A stretch of 8,610 nt of DNA, from NCBI GenBank assembly GCA_938022485.1, contig CALIEE010000009.1, positions 1-8,610 on the forward strand. The letters are read 5' to 3'. Positions within the stretch are counted from its first letter, which is position 1. The number at the start of each line of letters is the position of its first letter. The translations under genes and the position numbers were made by a program. Positions 1 through 5,738 of the stretch are shown here, in pieces. The stretch is from an uncultured bacterium. GTDB lineage: Bacteria > Bdellovibrionota_C > UBA2361 > SZUA-149 > CALKYB01. The notes under the pieces were generated by a model. The model did no database searches and was not told the origin of the DNA. It saw only the letters and a list, made by a program, of their open reading frames with translations.

Positions 1-1
1 G

Positions 2-811
2 GTAGATGTTGATATTTCAGCTAACGGTTATCTTCGAGAGGTTATTAGAAATACAGGTACTGAACTCTCCTTCCTCCAAGCTTTAGTCTTCAAGGATCCC
101 AGCAAACTAGTGGATGAAAAAACTGACGGAAGCCCGATTACTATCGGAGACCCTCTTTCTCAAAGAAAAATAATTGATGTCCTTAATATTATCGACCTCT
201 TGGAAGAGAAAAAACGTCCAGTGATTGCTGAAGAAGATGGCTTGGACGTATTGGGAACTGCTTCTAACTACTGGCTGCTCGATCCTCTTGACGGAACATA
301 TATGTATCTCAGAGGGTTCGATGGTTGGGGAATCATACTCTCCGAAGTATTAGACGGAGAGGTAGTTCGAGCTTTTATTTACTGTCATGGCTTTAAACCT
401 CAAATGTTCGAATACTGTCGACTGGGGGGATTCGCGATAAACGGTCGTTCTCTCCCCGAACTTAAAAATGCAGAGCCCGAGGTTTTACTGGTAAGTGAAG
501 AAAGTTTAGATCGCTTAGAAGTTAACCATCCTTGCCTGTTCGAAAAAATTAATGACCTTTTCAATACAGGGGAACTCATTCAGGAAGATTCTAAAAGTGC
601 GGCCTCTAGTCTGTTTTCTATTTGCAACGGAAGCTATTCCTATCTCTCCACGGCAACTGCCATTTGGGAAGTTAATGCTCTAAGATCGATTGTAAATATT
701 GGGGGTACCGTTCTCGATCTCGATGGTAAGCTACACAACATCTCCCAAAAAATTAGACAGCCGGTTTTCGCGAGTCCTAGCAAAACTCTTAGCGAAAGGT
801 TGTTCGGATAA
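2..811 (+). CDS. CysQ/inositol monophosphatase-like phosphatase, 5'-truncated by window edge
   Basis: This is a member of the lithium-sensitive, Mg-dependent phosphatase superfamily (inositol monophosphatase, fructose-1,6-bisphosphatase, CysQ). CysQ proteins hydrolyse 3'-phosphoadenosine 5'-phosphate; the actual substrate here cannot be read from sequence. Counting from the GTG at 110, the family signatures appear in order: DEKTDGSPIT (2-11), the acidic metal-ligand pair E41-E42, and the hallmark DPLDGT (58-63). A C-terminal WEVNA block (186-190) is followed by GGTVLDLDGK. The reading frame is open from base 2, and the KTDGSP motif normally lies some tens of residues inside the protein. The true start is therefore upstream of the window, and the GTG at 110 is internal. 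At the C-terminal metal site the family usually has WD, but this protein has W186-E187. An intrinsic terminator follows immediately. The superfamily call is strong; CysQ versus another subfamily is uncertain. Confidence 0.85.
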   Translation, partial: VDVDISANGYLREVIRNTGTELSFLQALVFKDPSKLVDEKTDGSPITIGDPLSQRKIIDVLNIIDLLEEKKRPVIAEEDGLDVLGTASNYWLLDPLDGTYMYLRGFDGWGIILSEVLDGEVVRAFIYCHGFKPQMFEYCRLGGFAINGRSLPELKNAEPEVLLVSEESLDRLEVNHPCLFEKINDLFNTGELIQEDSKSAASSLFSICNGSYSYLSTATAIWEVNALRSIVNIGGTVLDLDGKLHNISQKIRQPVFASPSKTLSERLFG

Positions 812-815
812 TCCA

Positions 816-857
816 AGAGGGGAAAATCGACCAAGAAAGTCGATCCCCTCTCTTTTT
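816..857 (+). terminator. Rho-independent terminator after the phosphatase gene
   Basis: The outer stem pairs AGAGGGG (816-822) with CCCCTCT (845-851). The inner stem pairs ATCGAC (826-831) with GTCGAT (839-844). Three A residues (823-825) bulge on the left side, and the loop is seven bases (832-838). A T run follows at 853-857. It sits 5 bases after the phosphatase stop codon. In the opposite direction the hairpin is not followed by a T run, so as an intrinsic terminator it should act mainly on plus-strand transcripts. Confidence 0.87.
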
Positions 858-2136
858 AAACTTTGGCTATTCTATCCTGTCCCGCCATAAACGGCCTTAA
901 AACTTCAGGAACGACTACGCTACCGTCTTTCTGCTGGTAGTTCTCAAGAATAGCGACAACAGTTCTACCCACGGCAAGCCCAGATCCATTTAGCATATGA
1001 ACCAGCTTAGGCTTCTTCTCACCGGCTGGACGATAACGAATTTTTGAACGGCGACTTTGGTAGTCAGTGGTATTAGAGCAACTACTAATCTCACGGTAAG
1101 CATCCATTCCCGGAAGCCAAACTTCCAAGTCATAGGTCTTAGCAGCAGCAAGTCCCATATCACCACTACTCAAGGTAACTCTTTGATAAGGAAGCCCGAG
1201 AGCTTCGAGAACTCCTTCGGCATTCTCCGTTAGCTTTTCGAGTTCATTAAAAGATTGCTCCGGTTCTACAAGCTTAACCAGCTCTACTTTATTAAACTGA
1301 TGGAGTCTGATCAGTCCTCTAACATCTCGACCATGAGAACCTGCCTCTGCACGAAAACATGGTGTAAAGGCCGTCAAATAGACGGGCAAATCTGCCTCTT
1401 CCAAAATTTCATCTCGGTATATATTAACCAATGCAACTTCAGAAGTTGGAATTAAATATCTTTTGTCGTCCTCTCCCTCAGTCTTAAACAAATCTTCTTC
1501 AAACTTTGGAAGTTGGCCAGAGGCTGTCATGGACTCTTCTTTAACCAGCAAAGGAGGAATAATTTCCTGGTAGCCATTTTTACGATGCTCTTCGAGCATA
1601 AAGTTAATTAAAGCTCGCTCCAACCTTGCTCCATCACCTCGGTAAAGAGAGAACCTAGCTCCAGAAATTTTCGCCGCCCGCTCAAAATCTAGAATTCCTA
1701 AATTTTCTCCCACTTCCCAGTGAGGCTTGGCCTGAAAATCAAACTCTGGCTTTTCTCCCCATATTTTCTCAACTCGATTGTCGGCTTCAGTCTTGCCAAT
1801 CGGAACAGATTCTTCAGGAAGGTTAGGAACAATTAGCTCAATTTCTTTCAGCTTAAGCTCGGCTTCGGCAACCTGCTGATTGATTTGTTTTTCCCTTTCA
1901 CCTTTCTTCTTAAGATCGGCCAAAAGCTCTGAAGCATCCTCCCCGCTCTTTTTAGCCTTGGCAATCTCAGGGTTAAGCTTATTCTTTTCAGCTCGAATGT
2001 TTTCAGCTTCTGAGAGAAGACTTCTTCGCTGGCTATCCAAATCTTGCCATTGGCTAAGATTTTCAGGCACACCACGAGTTTCAAGCCGACTTACGACGCC
2101 CTGAAAATCATCTCTAAGTAATTTACTGTCAATCAT
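856..2136 (-). CDS. serS: Seryl-tRNA synthetase
   Basis: This cytoplasmic class II aminoacyl-tRNA synthetase activates serine with ATP and loads it onto tRNA-Ser. At 426 residues it has the normal bacterial length. Residues about 1-110 form the N-terminal tRNA-binding arm: a charged, heptad-like antiparallel coiled coil (roughly 28-100) rich in Lys, Glu and Leu. The catalytic core follows, with the serine-pocket TSE at 231-233, motif 2 around 257-280 (FTPCFRAEAGSHGRDVRG), the SSCSN segment at 351-355 and motif 3 at 384-399 (GSGLAVGRTVVAILEN). The ATG at 2136 gives the usual MID-K-LR start and has a weak GAGAG purine stretch upstream. It is the last gene of the rnhB to serS block, 78 bp after yraN. 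Its stop codon lies in the T tract of the converging terminator. No truncation or key-residue loss is seen. Confidence 0.98.
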   Translation of the reverse strand: MIDSKLLRDDFQGVVSRLETRGVPENLSQWQDLDSQRRSLLSEAENIRAEKNKLNPEIAKAKKSGEDASELLADLKKKGEREKQINQQVAEAELKLKEIELIVPNLPEESVPIGKTEADNRVEKIWGEKPEFDFQAKPHWEVGENLGILDFERAAKISGARFSLYRGDGARLERALINFMLEEHRKNGYQEIIPPLLVKEESMTASGQLPKFEEDLFKTEGEDDKRYLIPTSEVALVNIYRDEILEEADLPVYLTAFTPCFRAEAGSHGRDVRGLIRLHQFNKVELVKLVEPEQSFNELEKLTENAEGVLEALGLPYQRVTLSSGDMGLAAAKTYDLEVWLPGMDAYREISSCSNTTDYQSRRSKIRYRPAGEKKPKLVHMLNGSGLAVGRTVVAILENYQQKDGSVVVPEVLRPFMAGQDRIAKV

Positions 2137-2214
2137 CTGCTTTCTCTCTCACGCACCAAGTACTAAGGGCAGTCTTTTTACCATGATAACTTCGAAATAG
2201 AAGACCTAGGTTCA

Positions 2215-2589
2215 CTATAGGGCACCAATTATATGCCTAATCTCCAATGGTTCTAGATCTGACATCGAAAGCACCACTCCGACTAAATCTATTCTATGAC
2301 TGGGGATAGGAGCCCCTGGCCTAAACCTGGCAAGGTAAGCATCCTTGCCAGACTTTAGCTTTCGTATTTTTCGGCTGTCCACATTATCGAAAAGCTTTTC
2401 CCTACCCGGCTCTAGTCTGGTTTTAACTTCAACAAAGACGAGATCCTTTCCCTGCATGAAAATTAAATCGACTTCGCCTCGCTTCCAAAACCAATTCTGT
2501 AATACTTGCTTATAACCTTTAGACTTAAGAAAGAGGGCTGCTACCCTCTCTCCCTCTTTGCCAATTCTCTTTCCTGAATAGCGATACAT
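2215..2589 (-). CDS. yraN: YraN/UPF0102 family putative endonuclease-fold protein
   Basis: This small protein (124 aa) belongs to the UPF0102/YraN family, which has a PD-(D/E)xK nuclease fold and an unproven cellular role, often suggested to be in DNA metabolism or recombination. Visible signatures, counted from the ATG at 2589, are GKxGE near the N-terminus (10-14), the QNW segment (31-33), GEVDLI with D41 (38-43), and VFVEVKTR with E54 and K56 (51-58). D41, E54 and K56 form the expected catalytic triad. A TTG lies directly upstream at 2592, but the ATG is preferred: TAGGAC on the minus strand puts AGGA 6 nt before the ATG and only 3 nt before the TTG. The length is typical of the family. 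Proximity to rnhB is a common bacterial arrangement, but here a secreted-protein gene separates the two. Confidence 0.93.
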   Translation of the reverse strand: MYRYSGKRIGKEGERVAALFLKSKGYKQVLQNWFWKRGEVDLIFMQGKDLVFVEVKTRLEPGREKLFDNVDSRKIRKLKSGKDAYLARFRPGAPIPSHRIDLVGVVLSMSDLEPLEIRHIIGAL

Positions 2590-2594
2590 CAACA

Positions 2595-2600
2595 GTCCTA
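2595..2600 (-). promoter_or_regulatory. Shine-Dalgarno site deciding the yraN start
   Basis: The minus strand reads TAGGAC here, placing AGGA 6 nt before the ATG at 2589. The spacing to the alternative TTG at 2592 would be only 3 nt. This favours the ATG. Confidence 0.6.
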
Positions 2601-2640
2601 TCGACTGATGATGCTCCCATTTTCACCCTCAAATAAAATT

Positions 2641-3165
2641 CTACTTGAGAATGTTTATCTTCTTAGGTCCGCCCGGAAGTCCTTCAGTAATCAGGTCTCC
2701 TACTTCCATTCCGGCAGGACATTCTCCTTGATACTTATATTTCATGACCATTTTGATTGGAGGCAAGGGCAAGCCTTCCATCGTCATGCTACCATTAATA
2801 GTAAAAGCTTTCTCAAAATCACCTTGGGCATCAAAAGTAGCGGACATCTTGAAAGTCTGCCCAGCGGCTTCTCCAGTGCAAGACATCTCAGACAAATAAC
2901 CAGAACCAGACTTTTTAGAGTTAACATCACAGGTCGTAGCTCCATCGTTACCAAGACTCTGGTTGAGAAGTTTCTTATCACTCTCCTCATTGGAACACTC
3001 TTTATACTGAACTTTAGTACCAGGCATTGCTGAGTTCTCAATATCAGCTATCCAGTAACCCGGCTTTCGCTTCAAAAAGACCTGCTCTCCGTCAGATTCA
3101 GCAATTACTGTCTGACTAGCCAATAAGCACCACACTGTAGCTATAAAAATATTTTTCTTTTTCAC
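2641..3165 (-). CDS. Exported DUF3617-like protein
   Basis: This is a predicted periplasmic protein of unknown function (174 aa). A Lys-rich N-terminus (MKKK), a hydrophobic stretch (about 6-20) and a VIA-ES junction near residue 22 make a typical Sec signal peptide. The mature part resembles the DUF3617 family: a KPGYW opening (34-38), a MPGTKV-KEC segment, a central TTCDV, a later MSCTG, and a C-terminal MTMEGLPLPPIKMVMKYKYQGEC block. Four cysteines remain after cleavage (C57, C79, C96, C149), which could form two disulfides. The start is a GTG (3163-3165) preceded by a strong AGGAGG. It lies between rnhB and yraN with gaps of 30 and 51 bp, so it is probably co-transcribed with them. The domain call comes from remembered family patterns and is moderately sure; no function is known to me. 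Confidence 0.8.
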   Translation of the reverse strand: MKKKNIFIATVWCLLASQTVIAESDGEQVFLKRKPGYWIADIENSAMPGTKVQYKECSNEESDKKLLNQSLGNDGATTCDVNSKKSGSGYLSEMSCTGEAAGQTFKMSATFDAQGDFEKAFTINGSMTMEGLPLPPIKMVMKYKYQGECPAGMEVGDLITEGLPGGPKKINILK

Positions 3166-3169
3166 AGGA

Positions 3170-3175
3170 CCTCCT
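3170..3175 (-). promoter_or_regulatory. Strong Shine-Dalgarno site supporting a GTG start
   Basis: The minus strand reads AGGAGG, a perfect anti-16S match, 4 nt before the GTG at 3165. The spacing is a little short. It supports the non-ATG start, and no ATG lies nearby in the frame. It is the strongest ribosome binding site in the window. Confidence 0.7.
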
Positions 3176-3195
3176 ATTCTCGATGAACAAAATAA

Positions 3196-3831
3196 CTAGA
3201 CAAATTCTTTAACTCCGGCAAAGCTTTTTCTATGAATTGGACAAGGACCGATCATTTGAATCGCTTCACGGTGTTTTTTTGTCGGATATCCTTTGTGTCC
3301 TGATAGACCATAGCCTGGATACTTATTCTCTAGATCCGCCATGAGCTGATCCCTTCGCTCCTTAGCCAAAACTGAGGCAGCAGCTATAGAAAGAAATCTA
3401 CCATCACCCTTAACTAATGTTTGCTGAGAAACGCTACAGCGCATTTCAGTGTTTCCGTCGACGAGGCAATGAATATTTTTTTTAAGCTTAGCTCCAATTG
3501 TGCCAGCAACTCTTTTCGCCGCTAGGCCCATAGCAAGCCTAGTAGCTTCCCGAATATTTATTAGGTCAATTCTTCTTTGACCAACTGAAACAATCGACCA
3601 AGCCAAAGCGTCCTCACAGATAATTGGAAAAAGTTTTTTTCTAATTGCCGAGCTTAGCTTTTTGGAGTCATTGATTAGCTCGTTCTGATAGTCTTCGGGC
3701 AAGACCACACAAGCCGCTGTCACCGGACCAGCCAAAGGTCCCCTCCCAGCCTCATCTACCCCAGCTATCAAAAATCCCTCGACCTCAGAAGCAAGCGCCA
3801 GCTCTTCATTAAATCCAACTATCTTTCCCAT
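3196..3831 (-). CDS. rnhB: Ribonuclease HII
   Basis: RNase HII cleaves the RNA strand of RNA-DNA hybrids and nicks 5' of single ribonucleotides in DNA, starting ribonucleotide excision repair in the cytoplasm. Counting from the ATG at 3831 (211 aa), the four acidic catalytic residues are visible: D26 and E27 in GVDEAGRGPLAGPV, D125 in VDGN, and D143 in KGDGRFLSIAAASVLAK. Other family marks are NDSKKLS (54-60), the YPGYGLSGHKGYPTKKH segment (171-187) and HRKSF (200-204). A TTG at 3885 would add 18 residues. The ATG is preferred because the extra residues do not look like family sequence and a candidate promoter overlaps the TTG region. However, no well-spaced Shine-Dalgarno site is seen for either: GGGGA abuts the ATG. 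It is the first gene of the leftward block and is divergent from gatC. Confidence 0.96.
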   Translation of the reverse strand: MGKIVGFNEELALASEVEGFLIAGVDEAGRGPLAGPVTAACVVLPEDYQNELINDSKKLSSAIRKKLFPIICEDALAWSIVSVGQRRIDLINIREATRLAMGLAAKRVAGTIGAKLKKNIHCLVDGNTEMRCSVSQQTLVKGDGRFLSIAAASVLAKERRDQLMADLENKYPGYGLSGHKGYPTKKHREAIQMIGPCPIHRKSFAGVKEFV

Positions 3832-3871
3832 TCCCCAAAGAATAGAATATTTTATTTTTTCAGGATATAAG

Positions 3872-3901
3872 TTGTGACCGTTCAAACTATAAACCTATCT
3901 T
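3872..3901 (+). promoter_or_regulatory. Candidate promoter region for gatCAB
   Basis: Plus-strand boxes are weak. TATAAA at 3888-3893 is a good -10 but has no clear -35 at the right distance. TTGTGA (3872-3877) with TATCTT (3896-3901) has an 18-bp spacer and only four of six matches in each box. Either option would give a very short leader before the gatC ATG at 3913. The TATAAA overlaps the minus-strand TATAGT of the divergent promoter. Confidence 0.25.
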
Positions 3902-3913
3902 TTTTATCGACAA
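3886..3913 (-). promoter_or_regulatory. Candidate sigma-70 promoter for the rnhB-serS block
   Basis: On the minus strand a TTGTCG box (3908-3913) and a TATAGT box (3886-3891) are separated by 16 bp. They match the -35 and -10 consensus at four and five of six bases. Transcription would begin near 3879, just past the TTG at 3885, leaving a leader of about 48 nt before the ATG at 3831. This is a prediction from pattern only. Confidence 0.4.
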
Positions 3914-4206
3914 TGTCAGCAGATAAGATTTCTAAAGAGCAAATTACCAAAATTGCCAGGCTCGCCCGCCTAAAAATTGACGAACAGGAGGCTCAAGACT
4001 TGGAGAAAGACTTGGGTGAAATCCTAGAATACGTTGGGCAACTGTCTGAAATTTCGACCAAGGGAGTTAAGGCAACTTCTCAAGTTCACTCTGTCGAGAA
4101 TATTTTCAGGAGCGACATTAAAAAAGAGTCCCTAAAAACCGAGGAAATCGAAGCAATCGCTCCTGACTTCTCTGGCGGCGGATTTAGAGTTCCAAAAGTA
4201 ATCTAA
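3913..4206 (+). CDS. gatC: Asp-tRNA(Asn)/Glu-tRNA(Gln) amidotransferase subunit C
   Basis: GatC is the small subunit that wraps around GatA and GatB and stabilises the heterotrimeric tRNA-dependent amidotransferase. The 97-residue product has the normal size. Its N-terminal part carries the family pattern of helix-forming KEQITKIARLARLKIDEQE (8-26), followed by an LGEILEYVGQL helix. The C-terminal part has the typical SGGGFRVPKVI tail (87-97). The ATG at 3913 is chosen because family members begin just before the helix. An in-frame GTG at 3874 would add 13 residues and would overlap the candidate promoter boxes. No Shine-Dalgarno site is visible before the ATG; the 20 upstream bases are pyrimidine-rich. 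It heads the rightward block, 44 bp before gatA. Confidence 0.95.
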   Translation: MSADKISKEQITKIARLARLKIDEQEAQDLEKDLGEILEYVGQLSEISTKGVKATSQVHSVENIFRSDIKKESLKTEEIEAIAPDFSGGGFRVPKVI

Positions 4207-4250
4207 ATTTTAATCATAAATTAAATCTAATCTAGAAGCACGCAACGAAT

Positions 4251-5735
4251 ATGGAAGCACTAACCAAACTTAGCGCAGCTAAAATGAGAGAAGGCCTTGT
4301 TTCTGGTGAGTTCTCTGCCGTCGAACTGACGGAAGCCCACTTGAATCAAATTGAAAGAAGTGGTGCTGAGCTTAATGACTTCAATAGTATTTGCAACAAT
4401 GAAGCAAACGAAGCTGCAAAGATAGCTGATAAAAAGTTAAAAGAAGAAAAAGAAAATTGCCCAACTCTAACTGGTATTCCAGTTGCAGTTAAAGATATGC
4501 TTTTAACCAAGGGAATACGCACCACTTGCAGTTCTAAAATGCTCGAAAACTTTATTCCACCTTACAGTGCTACTGTGGTGGAAAAGATAGAGCAAAATGG
4601 TGGAATAGTAATAGGCAAAACTAATCATGATGAGTTTGGAATGGGAGCTTCCAGCGAGCATTCCATTTTTGGACCAGTTAAAAACCCTTGGGATCATCAG
4701 CGCGTTCCCGGTGGTTCCAGTGGAGGATCGGCTGTAGCTGTAGCCGCGGGCCATGCGCCATTGGCTTTATCTACCGATACTGGAGGCTCTATTCGACAGC
4801 CTGCCTCTTTTACTGGAGTTGTAGGTCTAAAACCTACCTACGGAAGAGTAAGTCGCTATGGGGTGATCGCCTTTGCTTCATCTCTTGACCAAGTTGGCCC
4901 TCATGCAAGAACTGTTGATGACACCGCGATTCTTCTAGAAGCTATTTCAGGCAGAGACGAAAAAGATTCGACTTCGATAGATCTCGAAGTTCCGAGCTAT
5001 TTTTCAAACCTTCAAACTGCAAAAAAAGAATCGCTTAAAGGTTTAAGAGTTGGGCTTCCAAAAGAATACTTCGTAGACGGACTTGAAGCTGATGTTGAAG
5101 CTAGTATTCGAGAGGCTGCTAAAGTTTTAGAAGAAGAAGGAGCAGAGTTAGTTGATATTTCTCTCCCTCACACGTCAGCAGCATTACCTGTTTACTATAT
5201 CATTGCACCTGCTGAGGCTTCTTCTAACCTGGCAAGGTATGATGGGGTGCGCTACGGACATCGAGCGGAAAACCTAAAAAGTCTGGGAGAGCTTTATGAA
5301 CGAAGTCGCTCAGAGGGTTTTGGAGACGAAGTCCAGCGACGAATCTTGATCGGAAGTTATGTGCTTTCTGCAGGTTACTTTGACGCCTTTTATAATAAAG
5401 CCCTGCAGGTCAGAACATTAATAATTGATGACTTTAAATCGGCCTTTCAAAACTCTTGCGATGTCATTCTTGCTCCAGTTTGTCCCTCTACAGCTTTCAA
5501 AATTGGTGAGCTATCTAATTCTCCTTTAAAGATGTACCTGCAAGATGTTTTAACAACTCCCGCTAGCCTAGCCGGCCTCCCAGGAATTAGCGTTCCCTAC
5601 TCGCTAGACTCCAAAGGACTTCCAATCGGGGTTCAGTTGCTAGCGCCTCACTTTGGAGAGGAGATTCTTCTTAAAGTGGCCGAGAGAATAGAGCGCAAGG
5701 CTTCGTTTGATAACACAAAATTTTGCAAAGAGTAG
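4251..5735 (+). CDS. gatA: Asp-tRNA(Asn)/Glu-tRNA(Gln) amidotransferase subunit A
   Basis: GatA is the amidase subunit. It hydrolyses glutamine (or asparagine) and releases ammonia, which is channelled to GatB. The 494-residue length is typical. The amidase-signature Ser-cisSer-Lys triad is intact: K81 in IPVAVKDMLLTKG, S156 in the glycine/serine-rich VPGGSSGGSAVAVAAG segment, and the nucleophile S180 in TDTGGSIRQPA. The segment VGLKPTYGRVSRYGVIAFASSLDQVGP (191-217) is also characteristic of GatA rather than of other amidases. The ATG at 4251 begins 44 bp after gatC in an AT-rich spacer and has no good Shine-Dalgarno site, as is also true of gatC. The stop codon is followed by gatB after 3 bp. 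No anomalies are seen in the coding part. Confidence 0.98.
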   Translation: MEALTKLSAAKMREGLVSGEFSAVELTEAHLNQIERSGAELNDFNSICNNEANEAAKIADKKLKEEKENCPTLTGIPVAVKDMLLTKGIRTTCSSKMLENFIPPYSATVVEKIEQNGGIVIGKTNHDEFGMGASSEHSIFGPVKNPWDHQRVPGGSSGGSAVAVAAGHAPLALSTDTGGSIRQPASFTGVVGLKPTYGRVSRYGVIAFASSLDQVGPHARTVDDTAILLEAISGRDEKDSTSIDLEVPSYFSNLQTAKKESLKGLRVGLPKEYFVDGLEADVEASIREAAKVLEEEGAELVDISLPHTSAALPVYYIIAPAEASSNLARYDGVRYGHRAENLKSLGELYERSRSEGFGDEVQRRILIGSYVLSAGYFDAFYNKALQVRTLIIDDFKSAFQNSCDVILAPVCPSTAFKIGELSNSPLKMYLQDVLTTPASLAGLPGISVPYSLDSKGLPIGVQLLAPHFGEEILLKVAERIERKASFDNTKFCKE

Positions 5736-5738
5736 GAA

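Noticed and set aside
2137..2214. Possible T-box or other leader RNA upstream of serS
   Set aside because: The 78-bp gap is too short for a T-box. I see no specifier arrangement, terminator/antiterminator pair or convincing promoter on the minus strand.
2608..3033. Plus-strand open frame of 141 codons opposite the DUF3617-like gene
   Set aside because: It is antisense to a gene with a signal peptide, a strong ribosome binding site and family-like motifs. Its own translation shows no domain, and it has no convincing ribosome binding site.
3832..3885. Longer rnhB reading frame starting at TTG 3885
   Set aside because: The extra 18 residues do not look like RNase HII sequence, and a candidate minus-strand promoter would start transcription near 3879. 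The ATG at 3831 is preferred but not proven.
3874..3912. Longer gatC starting at GTG 3874
   Set aside because: GatC proteins normally begin just before the first helix, which matches the ATG at 3913. The extension overlaps the candidate promoter elements.
4207..4250. AT-rich gatC-gatA spacer as an internal promoter or terminator
   Set aside because: No hairpin and no properly spaced -35/-10 pair is visible. It is best read as an ordinary intercistronic gap.
4503..4754. Minus-strand open frame inside gatA
   Set aside because: It lies wholly opposite the highly conserved catalytic region of gatA, and its translation has no recognisable features.
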